Assembly (NCBI GenBank): GCA_902766585.1
Contig: CACXDV010000159.1
Span: forward strand, 1-14,364
Length of the DNA stretch: 14,364 bases
Direction of reading: 5' to 3'
Source: an uncultured Ruminococcus sp.
GTDB taxonomy: Bacteria > Bacillota > Clostridia > Oscillospirales > Acutalibacteraceae
Part shown: one piece after another, positions 5,290 through 13,844 of the stretch
Position numbering within the stretch: the stretch's first letter is position 1
Layout of the letters: each line of letters begins with the position of its first letter
The notes under the pieces: model-generated
The model's input: the letters and a program-made list of their open reading frames with translations, nothing else
Told to the model about the DNA's origin: nothing
The model's database searches: none
Made by a program: the position numbers and the translations under genes

Positions 5290-7977
5290 TTACTGCTCAA
5301 GATAATAATAGCTTACATCCGCAAATGTGAGTTCCCTTGCTCCGTCCTTCTTTTCATCAAGAAAATATCCGCTTATTTCACTTCCGTCACACATATAGAT
5401 TTTTCCTCTGCCGGAAGCAATACCGTTTTTAAATTCACCTGTAAAGCAATGGTCGCTGTAAAGTATTGTGCCTTTATGGTTAGGAATACCATCTGAAAGC
5501 TGTCCCGTATAGCTTCCGCCGTTATAGCTTTGCTCTACGGCAAATTCAGGCGAACGTCTGTTAATGTCATATTCCGTATCTGCAAGAGCAGTACATTCCG
5601 CCAGTTCCTCAGGCTCATAATAGAATACCTGCATCGGCTTCTCAGGAACACCGTTTTTGAAAATACCCTCAAATTCCTTCTCGGAATATTCATTCAATGA
5701 ACAGCCCATTCCGTTTCTGTTTCCGTCAACGGTATTTCCGAAATATCTCAGCGTACCGTCCTCAGCAAATTCACACATATATGTCATTTTATCATTTTCA
5801 AAGATACAAGCGCGGAACAGTCTGCCGTTGTACAGCTCATTTACCCTGCCTGTTCTCTTTCCGTCAGAAAAATGACCGACAAAACGCGCTATTCCTCCGT
5901 CATAAAGTATACCGCTTCCGTTATAATTGTTATCCTTCCACTCACCGAAGTATTCAAGCTCCTCGCCTTTATATGATGAACCGATACCACAGCGTATGCC
6001 GTTCACAAATTCTCCGGAATATACAAGTGCTCCGTTTTCGTACAGCTTGCCTGTACCTTTATATACAGAGTTTTCAAAGCATCCGTCATATATCTTTTCG
6101 CCGTTTTTGTACTCGATTCCCTTTCCGCTTCGGCGCATATCGTTCCATTCCCCGCAATAAACAAGGTTTCTGTCACGGTCATATTCATTGAAAATACCCG
6201 TTGGCTCGCCGTCAACAAAGCGTCCCTCGACATATCCTCCGTCATCAGAGAAAAGCCTGCCGGTGCCGTTATACATATCATTTGCAAAGCTTCCGATATA
6301 TACAACTCTGCCTATACCGTCCGTAAGCCTGCATTTTCCGTATGCCTTGCCCTCGCGGAAGCTTCCTCTGAGTATACAGCCGTCCTCAAGATAAAGTATG
6401 CCGTCACCGTGGAAAAGATTATTCTTCCATTCACCTTTATAATGAACAGAACCGTCATAATTATATGATGTGCCTATACCTGTACGCATACGGTTGAAAT
6501 ATCCTCCGACATAAAGCATATTTCCGTCACTGTCAAACTGTGTTCCCGTTCCTAAAAATTCGCCGTCCTTATACTTTCCGATAAAGAAGGTATCCATTTC
6601 GGCATTATAGGTCACACCCGCTCCGCTTCGTTTACCGTCGCTTGTCTTTCCTACATATACAAGCCTGCCGTTCTTATCAAAGCTCGCTCCGATACCCACA
6701 CAGGAATTATCAGACCATTTTCCGATAAATGCGCTTCCGTCATCAGGTGAAAAGGCTACTCCAAGTCCGTCACGCTTGTTCTGCTTCCATGAGCCTGCAT
6801 AGCAAAGCTTACCCGACTTGAAATAATACACTCCTGTTCCCTCTCTCTTGTCATCACGATAACCGCCCTCATATGCAGTACGTCCGTCTGACATGGCAGT
6901 TCGTCCGAAACCGCTCCGCTTATCGTCCGATATATCTCCGAAATAGAAATATCTCTGACCTGCTGATTCTATCACAAGCTTGTCAACATCCTCATAGGGA
7001 CAGCTATCTGTAAAGGGACAAGGGGATTTTCTGAGCGCAAATTCGGATTCATCATCAGTAAACGGCGCAACTGCTATATCCTTTTCGTCTGAGGGGAGCT
7101 CGTCAGATTCTTTGATTTCTTCTGCATTTTCCTCTTCTTTTATGTTATCGGCTAAAACTTCATCTTCATCCGATATATCATCAAATTTCACAACAGGCTC
7201 CGGCTCCTCCATTCTGTCAAAGGGCTTTACCGGAACAGCAGTATCAGGCTCATCAGACGGGGATAAAAGCTCATCCTCCGGCGCGATATCCTTTTCATCA
7301 AGCTTCTCGGAATTTATCTCAAAATCGGATACTATCTCCTCATCTTCCTCCTCCTCTTCGGACGTAGAAAGAAGCTTATCAAGAGCGCTTTTCCTCTTGA
7401 GACAATCCTCATAGGTACAGAAATACATATTTCCCGCAGAAGTAGCGCAGAATATCTGAGGCTCGCCTGCAGCAGTATTAAGCCTCTCTGTAAGCTCCTT
7501 ATCAAATACCTGCTCAAAGGGATACAATACCTCTGTCACAGAATTTTTCTTGATAACAAGTACCGGATGCTCTCCGTCTGTTGAGGGAGTGACCGTACAC
7601 ATGATAGAATTTCCGTTATAGAATTCTACGCTCAGAAGGTTGTGGTCATTGTCATAATATGTTCTTTTATATACTCTCTTATCCTTATTAAGAGTTTCTA
7701 CAAAATAACCCTCAGCGCCTATGCCAAGTCTTTCGCTCTGCTTATTTCCTGCAAGCTTTTTCCACTTGAGAGGCTTGCCCTGCTCCATATTATATGTACA
7801 GCGATATACCTCACCCATAATATTGAAGGTGCTTCGGTTCTTCTGCTTTTCACCCGTTTCAAAATACTTCCTTCTTACACTGCAAAGTATATCTCCCTCA
7901 GTGGTTTCGAGACAGGTATTGTATATTCCGTAATATCTAAGCTCACGGTCTGTATTCCGAATTAAATTATAATCCAT
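5290..7977 (-). CDS. Giant MORN-repeat protein with acidic linker
   Basis: An 895-residue protein without a signal peptide or membrane helix, so probably cytosolic. Residues 1-200 form a beta-rich domain I do not recognise. Residues about 205-312 are a strongly acidic, probably disordered linker beginning with a Glu/Asp run near 207-214. From about 343 to the end come roughly 22 MORN-type repeats of 23 residues (pattern Y-x-G-x-[WF]-x-[DN]-x-x-R-x-G-x-G-x-x-x-x-x-[DN]-G), broken by about 30 residues near 785-815. MORN repeats make elongated beta sheets that can bind lipids or proteins. The function here is unknown. The first half of an operon with the HAD phosphatase. The start is ATG 7977 with an AAGGGA-type site upstream. 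Confidence 0.88.
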   Translation of the reverse strand: MDYNLIRNTDRELRYYGIYNTCLETTEGDILCSVRRKYFETGEKQKNRSTFNIMGEVYRCTYNMEQGKPLKWKKLAGNKQSERLGIGAEGYFVETLNKDKRVYKRTYYDNDHNLLSVEFYNGNSIMCTVTPSTDGEHPVLVIKKNSVTEVLYPFEQVFDKELTERLNTAAGEPQIFCATSAGNMYFCTYEDCLKRKSALDKLLSTSEEEEEDEEIVSDFEINSEKLDEKDIAPEDELLSPSDEPDTAVPVKPFDRMEEPEPVVKFDDISDEDEVLADNIKEEENAEEIKESDELPSDEKDIAVAPFTDDESEFALRKSPCPFTDSCPYEDVDKLVIESAGQRYFYFGDISDDKRSGFGRTAMSDGRTAYEGGYRDDKREGTGVYYFKSGKLCYAGSWKQNKRDGLGVAFSPDDGSAFIGKWSDNSCVGIGASFDKNGRLVYVGKTSDGKRSGAGVTYNAEMDTFFIGKYKDGEFLGTGTQFDSDGNMLYVGGYFNRMRTGIGTSYNYDGSVHYKGEWKNNLFHGDGILYLEDGCILRGSFREGKAYGKCRLTDGIGRVVYIGSFANDMYNGTGRLFSDDGGYVEGRFVDGEPTGIFNEYDRDRNLVYCGEWNDMRRSGKGIEYKNGEKIYDGCFENSVYKGTGKLYENGALVYSGEFVNGIRCGIGSSYKGEELEYFGEWKDNNYNGSGILYDGGIARFVGHFSDGKRTGRVNELYNGRLFRACIFENDKMTYMCEFAEDGTLRYFGNTVDGNRNGMGCSLNEYSEKEFEGIFKNGVPEKPMQVFYYEPEELAECTALADTEYDINRRSPEFAVEQSYNGGSYTGQLSDGIPNHKGTILYSDHCFTGEFKNGIASGRGKIYMCDGSEISGYFLDEKKDGARELTFADVSYYYLEQ

Positions 7978-8011
7978 ATATTATCCCTTCCGTTCTATAA
8001 AGCCTTCTTTT

Positions 8012-8040
8012 ATAATACATTATTTCCTCGTTTTTTGCAA
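8012..8040 (-). promoter_or_regulatory. Promoter of the MORN-HAD operon
   Basis: On the minus strand TTGCAA (8040-8035), a 17-base spacer and TATTAT (8017-8012). Positions 8041-8139 between this and the plus-strand promoter are AT-rich with nothing else I can support. Confidence 0.6.
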
Positions 8041-8139
8041 GAAAATCAAAGCATTTCTCAGCAAATACCCTTATTTTTTACGCTATTTTGTCTATTCTGA
8101 ATCAATAACAGTGTTTTTTTACTGAAAATTGCAAAAATC

Positions 8140-8169
8140 TTTCCAATTTCTATGAAATTATGCTATAAT
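8140..8169 (+). promoter_or_regulatory. Extended -10 promoter of the channel-CoaX operon
   Basis: A perfect TATAAT (8164-8169) preceded by TGC, with a weak -35 TTTCCA (8140-8145) at an 18-base spacing. The predicted start is near 8176. Confidence 0.65.
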
Positions 8170-8203
8170 AAAAGAACAGAATTCTTTAAAGGGATGTGAG
8201 CAA

Positions 8204-9121
8204 ATGAAAATACTATTGCTTGAAGCCGCTGCTTCTCCGTTAGACCAGGCAGAGGTCGAAGAAAAAATCAGTTTAGCAAGACAATGGCTCGAAAATTTTA
8301 AGGACAGCTTTATAAGATATCTTCCTAATCTTATTACGTCAGTTGTTTTGTTTTTTGTCGGTATATGGGTATGCAAATTCATTCTGAAAATAATGGATAC
8401 CGCGCTTACTAAAGCTAAAACAGAAAAAACTGTCGTTTCTTTCCTTAATTCAGTGGTAAAAGCCGCCTTATATATCGGTCTTGCAATTGCTGTAATGGCA
8501 GCCCTCGGAATCAATGTAACCACACTTATCGCTGCTATCAGTGCCGCCGCTCTTACTGTCGGTCTTGCTCTCAAGGACAGCCTCTCTAATGTCGCAAGCG
8601 GGACACTCGTGATATTAAACAAGAAATTCAAAACAGGCGACTTTATAGAAACAGAAGGAATTATCGGTGAAGTAATCAAAATCGAAATGATGTACACTAC
8701 ACTTCGTACATATGATTATAAGGAAGTAATGATCCCTAACTCAAAGCTTACCTCCAATACCGTGATAAATCATTTTACCATGGAAGCAAGAAGAGTTGAA
8801 ATACCTGTTCCTATCTCCTACAAGCAGGATTTTGAAAAAGCAAAGGAGGTTATTACAGAGGTATATAAAAATGATGACAGGGTACTTAAAAACAGACCTA
8901 ACAGCATCCATGTTGAGGAATTCGGGGACAGCAGTGTTGTTCTTATCGTATGGCTCTGGTGCGCTCCGAAGAATTACTGGCCGGTACTCTTCGACAACAG
9001 AAAAAATATCAAAACCGCACTCGATAATAATGGTATAGAAATACCCTTCAATCAGTTCGATGTGCATTTTGATGATGATATAAATAATAAGCTTAAACTG
9101 ATAAAAGGAGAATCAAAATGA
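8204..9121 (+). CDS. MscS-family small-conductance mechanosensitive channel
   Basis: A 305-residue membrane protein that opens under membrane tension and lets solutes out during osmotic downshock. Three hydrophobic segments lie at about 39-64, 77-103 and 105-138. The third is the pore helix, Ala/Gly-rich, with the family's TVGLALKDSLSNVASGTLVIL-like run split by a short break. After it comes the beta domain (FKTGDFIETEGIIGEV, then MIPNSKL) and the mixed alpha/beta cytoplasmic cage. The length is close to the 286 residues of E. coli MscS. AAAGGGA lies 9 bases before the ATG. It is the first gene of the operon, and its TGA overlaps the ATG of coaX. Regulation beyond the upstream promoter is not visible. 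Confidence 0.92.
   Translation: MKILLLEAAASPLDQAEVEEKISLARQWLENFKDSFIRYLPNLITSVVLFFVGIWVCKFILKIMDTALTKAKTEKTVVSFLNSVVKAALYIGLAIAVMAALGINVTTLIAAISAAALTVGLALKDSLSNVASGTLVILNKKFKTGDFIETEGIIGEVIKIEMMYTTLRTYDYKEVMIPNSKLTSNTVINHFTMEARRVEIPVPISYKQDFEKAKEVITEVYKNDDRVLKNRPNSIHVEEFGDSSVVLIVWLWCAPKNYWPVLFDNRKNIKTALDNNGIEIPFNQFDVHFDDDINNKLKLIKGESK
9103..9110 (+). promoter_or_regulatory. coaX ribosome binding site inside the channel gene
   Basis: AAAAGGAG lies within the last codons of the channel gene, 7 bases before the overlapping ATGA start/stop. It fixes the coaX start at 9118 and suggests coupled translation. Confidence 0.75.
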
Positions 9122-9891
9122 TAATAGCTATCGACGTTGGAAATACCAACATTGTTTACGGAGGTATCGAAAATAAAAAAATCGCCTTCATGACAAGACT
9201 TAATACCGACAAAAAGAAAACAGAGGATGAATATGCCGTTATTTTCAAAACACTTATGGAAATAAACGGTCTGAGGACAGAGGATTTCTCTGGCAGTATA
9301 ATTTCCTCTGTTGTACCCCAGCTCAACGAAATACTTAAAAAGGCTGTTAAAAAGCTTATCGGCTATGAACCCATAATTGTAGGTCCGGGCATAAAAACCG
9401 GTCTTAACATAAAAATAGACAATCCTGCTACACTCGGAAGCGATATCGTTGTCGGCTGTGTTGCCGCTGTCGCTGCTTATCCTAAACCGCTTATAGTAAT
9501 TGATATGGGAACTGCCACTACTATTGTTGTGGTTGACAAAAGTTCAGTATACAGAGGCGGCGTAATAATACCCGGAGTTATGGTAGCAATGGAATCACTT
9601 ACCAAAAATGCTGCTCTGCTGCAGTCTATCAGCTTTGACGCGCCTTCAAAGACAATAGGTACCAATACAGCGGACTGTATGCGCTCAGGTATCGTTTACG
9701 GCAACGCCGCTATGATTGACGGAATGATCGACCGTATGTCAATGGAAATAGACGGAACACCCACAATTATCGCTACAGGCGGTCTTGCTCAGAAAATAAT
9801 ACCGAATTGCCGTCATAAAATTATTCTTGATGATGAACTTCTTCTCAAGGGACTTGAAATTATCTATAATAAAAATCATTCCGATGAATGA
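9118..9891 (+). CDS. coaX: Type III pantothenate kinase
   Basis: A 257-residue cytosolic enzyme of the acetate-and-sugar-kinase fold. It phosphorylates pantothenate with ATP, the first step of coenzyme A synthesis, and needs a monovalent cation. DVGNTN (6-11) is the phosphate loop, SSVVP is at 63-67, GPGIKTGL at 89-96 contacts pantothenate, and the catalytic Asp is D109 in TLGSDIVV. DMGTATT (129-135) is the second phosphate motif. In the common G-x-D-R motif the Arg is Ile110 here, and the usual Phe of DFGTATT is Met. The length matches the family (about 255-260). Its start overlaps the stop of the channel gene. It may supply coenzyme A for general use; the transferase at 3787 uses the same cofactor but is not in this operon. 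Confidence 0.93.
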   Translation: MIIAIDVGNTNIVYGGIENKKIAFMTRLNTDKKKTEDEYAVIFKTLMEINGLRTEDFSGSIISSVVPQLNEILKKAVKKLIGYEPIIVGPGIKTGLNIKIDNPATLGSDIVVGCVAAVAAYPKPLIVIDMGTATTIVVVDKSSVYRGGVIIPGVMVAMESLTKNAALLQSISFDAPSKTIGTNTADCMRSGIVYGNAAMIDGMIDRMSMEIDGTPTIIATGGLAQKIIPNCRHKIILDDELLLKGLEIIYNKNHSDE

Positions 9892-9909
9892 CTCTGAAAG
9901 GAAATCATT

Positions 9910-11037
9910 ATGGCTGAAAAAACAATTAAGAAAAAAAGAAGCTCCAATATTGAGCTGCTGAGAATAATCTGTACCCTCATGGTTATTAGCCTTCATATGC
10001 TCAATCCCGCCATTATCGGCGGAATAAAATACGCAAAGGCTTCCGGCTCTTCCCTCGCCTTCGGAGCAACAAGCTATATCTTCTGTACTTCTATTGCCGC
10101 GGTTGATATCTTTATCCTGATATCAGGCTTCTTTATGATAGAAAAAAGCAAGCCAAAGCTCGGTAAGGCAATAAATCTTCTATTCGTATGCAGCGCGTAC
10201 AGCGTCATAAAATATCTCGTTATTACGCTTTCAGCGGGAAAGTCTGTCAGCACTTCCGCTCTGCTGATGAGCTTTATCCCGAAAAGCTATTATGTATGGC
10301 TTTACTGTACACTCTATATCATTTCTCCTTATATCAACCGCATTGTGAACGGCATGACCAAAAAACAGTACCAAAGAATGTTGATTGTCGGCTTTGTTCT
10401 CTTCTGCCTGTGGCCAACGATAATCGACTGCTGCCGTATGCTCTGGAACAAGGGACTTACTGATGTTTTCACAATTTCTCGTGACGGAAACGGAAGCGGC
10501 TTTACAATCGTAAATTTTGTATACTGCTATCTCCTCGGAGGATACCTTAAAAAGTATAAAACCGAATTTAAGAATAAGGGAACCAAATACCTTGAGCTTA
10601 TAGGCGCTCTGCTATGCTCTCTCGCTGCCTGCCTGATAGTTATATTCATTCCGAAGCTCAACGGTACAACAGGTATTCTCGGATATGAAACTGTATTTGT
10701 TGTTATGGAGGCTGTACTGCTTTTTGATTTCTTTACACGAATAGATATCGGCAGCTCGGATCTGATCAACTTCTTTGCAAAGACCTCCTTCGGTGTTTTC
10801 CTGCTCCACACTACCGTTATTATGATAATGATGCGATATATTGATATTAAGGCTATGTTCGGAAGCGGCTTCATAGGTTCAATGGAATGTTATCTTATTC
10901 TGCTTCTCGGCTCATATATTGTAACTGCCGTTTTTGATACCCTTGCCCATCTGATAATGACACCGATATCAAAGCTTTGGAGCAAAACCAAGCTATTTAA
11001 CTTTGATCCCACTCTTATCAAAGAGGAAAATGAATAA
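9910..11037 (+). CDS. Membrane acyltransferase family 3 protein (OafA/WecH-like)
   Basis: A 375-residue integral membrane protein with about ten hydrophobic segments. The N-terminal motif NIELLRIICTLMVISLH carries R18 and H29, matching the conserved Arg and the catalytic His of acyltransferase family 3. F-I-L-I-S-G-F-F (about 68-75) is another typical piece, and the polar loop and C-terminal tail are Lys-rich and so likely cytoplasmic. Such enzymes put acetyl or other acyl groups on surface sugars, teichoic acids, peptidoglycan or antibiotics. The acceptor cannot be told here. It follows coaX after 18 bases with its own GAAAGGAAA ribosome binding site and is the last gene of the operon. A terminator hairpin comes 16 bases after its stop. 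Confidence 0.88.
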   Translation: MAEKTIKKKRSSNIELLRIICTLMVISLHMLNPAIIGGIKYAKASGSSLAFGATSYIFCTSIAAVDIFILISGFFMIEKSKPKLGKAINLLFVCSAYSVIKYLVITLSAGKSVSTSALLMSFIPKSYYVWLYCTLYIISPYINRIVNGMTKKQYQRMLIVGFVLFCLWPTIIDCCRMLWNKGLTDVFTISRDGNGSGFTIVNFVYCYLLGGYLKKYKTEFKNKGTKYLELIGALLCSLAACLIVIFIPKLNGTTGILGYETVFVVMEAVLLFDFFTRIDIGSSDLINFFAKTSFGVFLLHTTVIMIMMRYIDIKAMFGSGFIGSMECYLILLLGSYIVTAVFDTLAHLIMTPISKLWSKTKLFNFDPTLIKEENE

Positions 11038-11052
11038 ATTCAAGCTTAAAAA

Positions 11053-11094
11053 AAGATCCCGAAACCGGTTTATAATAACTGATTTCGGGATCTT
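11053..11094. terminator. Bidirectional terminator between convergent operons
   Basis: A perfect 12-base stem (11053-11064 with 11083-11094) starting with aagatcccgaaa. On the minus strand it is followed by a T7 run, giving a strong end for the typA-exonuclease operon, beginning 2 bases after the exonuclease stop. On the plus strand the following TTATTATT is weaker but ends the acyltransferase operon. Confidence 0.9.
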
Positions 11095-11095
11095 A

Positions 11096-11974
11096 TTATT
11101 CTATATCCTCAGCATCATCCGCTTCTTCGGTATTCTGTTCTTTATTTTTCAGAACAGCGCGGCTGATAACTGTACCGTCATATTTCTTTTTTATCCGTAT
11201 CCTGCCCTTAAAGGTATGCTTACACTCAGGACACTGAAATGAAGCAACAAAGCTTTTGAATTTCAGCTCCCAGTCAGTCTTTCTGTCCGCCCTTGCAGAA
11301 CATTCGGGACAGTCAAGATACATTTCGTCTTCATCATAGTTTTCATCATCCTTACTCGTTATGTAATAAGGATGAAAAAACAAACGGTCATAAAATTCTT
11401 CATCTGCCGGAACAATATATGTCATAAGGCTTTCCTTATCATATACCTTCCTCAGACAGGCAGCGGACAATCTGCTGTCATCCGCCGCCCTGTGAAGCGG
11501 GATATTCTCTGTATCTATACCAAGCAGTTCAGCGGCAGCCTGAAGTCCCATTGCATTACCTGCCGGATCATGCTTCATTCTGTCTTGACAGTACTTTTGC
11601 AAGTCTGCATACTTCTCCATACACTTTATCCTGTCAGTACCGTAATGATAACGTATATTCGATACAAGCGCATCAAGATCACTGGTACTCCAGGTCATCA
11701 GTACGCATCCGCTGCAAAATCGGCTGAACCTCTTATATACATATTTGAACGGCGCGCCCTTTGACAGCTCTTCATATGAAAGTGAGGTCAGATCCTTTAC
11801 AGAACCGCTGAGACGCTTGCTTATCTCCGGTCGAACAAGACTTGAAAAAACACCGATCTCATTCAGGTTTTCATCAAGCTTTACAGCGCCGAATTCAATT
11901 ATTTCATTAATAAAGCCGTCAATCCTTTTACTGTAGCAGCCGTTCCATTCAAGATCAAAAACCACATACTCCAT
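11096..11974 (-). CDS. DEDDh 3'-5' exonuclease with C-terminal zinc ribbon
   Basis: A 292-residue cytosolic protein. Residues about 2-178 are an RNase T/DnaQ-type exonuclease domain of the KapD/ERI-1-like kind. D7 and E9 (VVFDLEWN) form motif I, D99 (WSTSD) motif II, and H161 with D165 (LHRAADD) motif III, so the full DEDDh set is present. The C-terminal part carries two CPEC knuckles (C222/C225 and C248/C251) as a zinc ribbon, then a Lys/Arg-rich stretch and an acidic tail. This suggests a nucleic-acid-binding module beside the nuclease. The substrate (RNA or DNA) is not known. Its ATG comes one base after the typA TGA, so it is very probably translated with typA. Confidence 0.87.
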   Translation of the reverse strand: MEYVVFDLEWNGCYSKRIDGFINEIIEFGAVKLDENLNEIGVFSSLVRPEISKRLSGSVKDLTSLSYEELSKGAPFKYVYKRFSRFCSGCVLMTWSTSDLDALVSNIRYHYGTDRIKCMEKYADLQKYCQDRMKHDPAGNAMGLQAAAELLGIDTENIPLHRAADDSRLSAACLRKVYDKESLMTYIVPADEEFYDRLFFHPYYITSKDDENYDEDEMYLDCPECSARADRKTDWELKFKSFVASFQCPECKHTFKGRIRIKKKYDGTVISRAVLKNKEQNTEEADDAEDIE

Positions 11975-11975
11975 A

Positions 11976-13796
11976 TCAGTTACCCTTACTCTGCGCCTTC
12001 ATACGCTGCTCTTTATTGAGGATCATTTTCCTCATTCTGATGGACTTGGGAGTAACCTCAACAAGCTCATCATCATTTATAAATTCAAGAGACTGCTCAA
12101 GACTGAGTATTGTCGGAGGAGTAAGCTTCAGCGCTTCATCAGAGCCTGCTGCTCTTGTATTGGTAATATGCTTCTTTTTGCATACGTTTACGGTCATATC
12201 CTCATTCTTCGGATTCGATCCGACGATCATTCCCTCATATACCTCAAGACCGGGACCGATAAACAGTCTTCCTCTGTCCTGAGCTGCAAATAAGCCGTAA
12301 CCGGTGCTTGTACCTGTTTCATGCGCAATAAGAGAACCCTGTGTACGAGTTGCGATCTCTCCCTTGTATGGCTCATAGCCGTCAAAAATATGATTCATTA
12401 TTCCGTTACCGTTGGTATCTGTAAGGAACTCAGGACGGTAGCCCATAAGTCCTCTTGCAGGAATACGGAATTCAATCTGTGTCGTTCCGGAATCCTTTGT
12501 AACCATATTGAGAAGCTCTGCCTTTCTGGAACCGAGCTTTTCCATGACTGCGCCTACATAGCTGTCGGGAACCTCTACTATAAGAAGCTCCATAGGCTCC
12601 ATCATTACACCGTCAATTTCCTTCATAATTACCTTCGGTCTTGAAACCTGAAATTCAAAATTCTGACGGCGCATGGTTTCTATAAGGATCGACAAATGAA
12701 GCTCGCCTCTTCCTGATACCTTGAAGGTATCGGCTGAATCAGTTTCTTCAACGCGCATAGCAACATTTGTCTCGACCTCTTTGAACAGACGGTCACGAAT
12801 ATTTCTTGAAGTCACATATTTGCCCTCTCTGCCTGCAAAGGGACTGTTATTTACCATAAACAGCATTGAAACAGTAGGCTCATCAATTTTTACGAAGGGC
12901 AAAGGCTCCGGATGCTCCGGATCACAGGCTGTTTCACCTATATTAAGATCGGTTATTCCCGAAACAGCAACTATATCACCTAATTTTGCGCTTTCTGCAT
13001 CTACTCTCTTAAGTCCCTCAAACTGATAAAGCTTATTTATCCTTGCATTCTTTGTAGTACCGTCATTGTGGCAAAGCATGACAGTCTGTCCGACCTTACA
13101 GCTTCCTCTTTCGACTCTGCCGATACCGATTCTTCCTACATAATCATCATAATCAATATTGGAGAAAAGAAGCTGGAGCGGTCCGTCGGGATCTCCCTCG
13201 GGAGCGGGTATCTCTTCTATTATCTTTTCAAACAAGGGCTTCATATCCGTTCCGGGCTTATTGGGATCAAGTGATGCATAGCCGTCTCTGCCGGAAGCAT
13301 AAACAACAGGGAACTCAAGCTGATCATCATCTGCGCCAAGCTCGATAAACAGATCAAGCACCTCATCAACTACCTCCTCAGGCCTTGCGCCGGGGCGGTC
13401 AATTTTATTAACAACTACAAGAGGCTTTTTTCCAAGACCAAGAGCTTTTTTGAGAACGAATCTTGTCTGAGGCATACAGCCCTCAAATGCATCTACCAAA
13501 AGCAGAACACCGTCAACCATCATAAGTATACGCTCTACCTCACCGCCGAAATCAGCGTGACCGGGAGTGTCTACGATATTTATTTTCGTTCCGTTATACA
13601 TAACCGCCGTATTCTTTGAAAGAATAGTAATTCCTCTTTCCCTTTCAAGATCATTGGAATCCATTACTCTTTCTGCAACATTTTCGTTGCTTCGGAATAT
13701 TCCGCTCTGGAGCAGAAGCTGATCCACAAGAGTTGTCTTTCCGTGGTCAACGTGGGCTATGATCGCTACATTTCTTAAATCTTCTCTTTTTGCCAT
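11976..13796 (-). CDS. typA: Translational GTPase TypA/BipA
   Basis: A 606-residue ribosome-associated GTPase of the EF-G/LepA type. In other bacteria it helps assembly of the large ribosomal subunit and growth under cold or other stress. The GTPase motifs are AHVDHGKT (14-21), RGITI (54-58), DTPGH (76-80) and NKID (130-133), followed by EF-Tu-like domain 2, EF-G domains III and V, and the TypA-specific C-terminal domain (PPTILSLEQSLEFINDDELVEVTP region). The length is the family norm (about 605-615) and no motif is missing. AGAGGG lies 6 bases before the ATG. It leads the operon with the exonuclease. Confidence 0.97.
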   Translation of the reverse strand: MAKREDLRNVAIIAHVDHGKTTLVDQLLLQSGIFRSNENVAERVMDSNDLERERGITILSKNTAVMYNGTKINIVDTPGHADFGGEVERILMMVDGVLLLVDAFEGCMPQTRFVLKKALGLGKKPLVVVNKIDRPGARPEEVVDEVLDLFIELGADDDQLEFPVVYASGRDGYASLDPNKPGTDMKPLFEKIIEEIPAPEGDPDGPLQLLFSNIDYDDYVGRIGIGRVERGSCKVGQTVMLCHNDGTTKNARINKLYQFEGLKRVDAESAKLGDIVAVSGITDLNIGETACDPEHPEPLPFVKIDEPTVSMLFMVNNSPFAGREGKYVTSRNIRDRLFKEVETNVAMRVEETDSADTFKVSGRGELHLSILIETMRRQNFEFQVSRPKVIMKEIDGVMMEPMELLIVEVPDSYVGAVMEKLGSRKAELLNMVTKDSGTTQIEFRIPARGLMGYRPEFLTDTNGNGIMNHIFDGYEPYKGEIATRTQGSLIAHETGTSTGYGLFAAQDRGRLFIGPGLEVYEGMIVGSNPKNEDMTVNVCKKKHITNTRAAGSDEALKLTPPTILSLEQSLEFINDDELVEVTPKSIRMRKMILNKEQRMKAQSKGN

Positions 13797-13844
13797 AGGA
13801 ATCCCTCTTTTATAATAAGATTATACAAACTTCAACAGTTTATC

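Noticed and set aside
5697..6191. Plus-strand reading frame of 164 codons inside the MORN gene
   Set aside because: It is an antisense shadow kept open by the repetitive codons of the MORN array, with no ribosome binding site or domain.
7112..7414. Ser-rich plus-strand reading frame of 100 codons
   Set aside because: It is the antisense of the Glu/Asp-rich linker of the MORN gene; the Ser runs come directly from those codons.
3787..9891. A joint coenzyme A/carrier-protein pathway from the transferase and CoaX
   Set aside because: The two genes are about 5 kb apart in different transcription units, so the link is only shared cofactor use.
10527..10874. Minus-strand reading frame of 115 codons within the acyltransferase gene
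   Set aside because: It is an antisense shadow with no ribosome binding site or recognisable domain.
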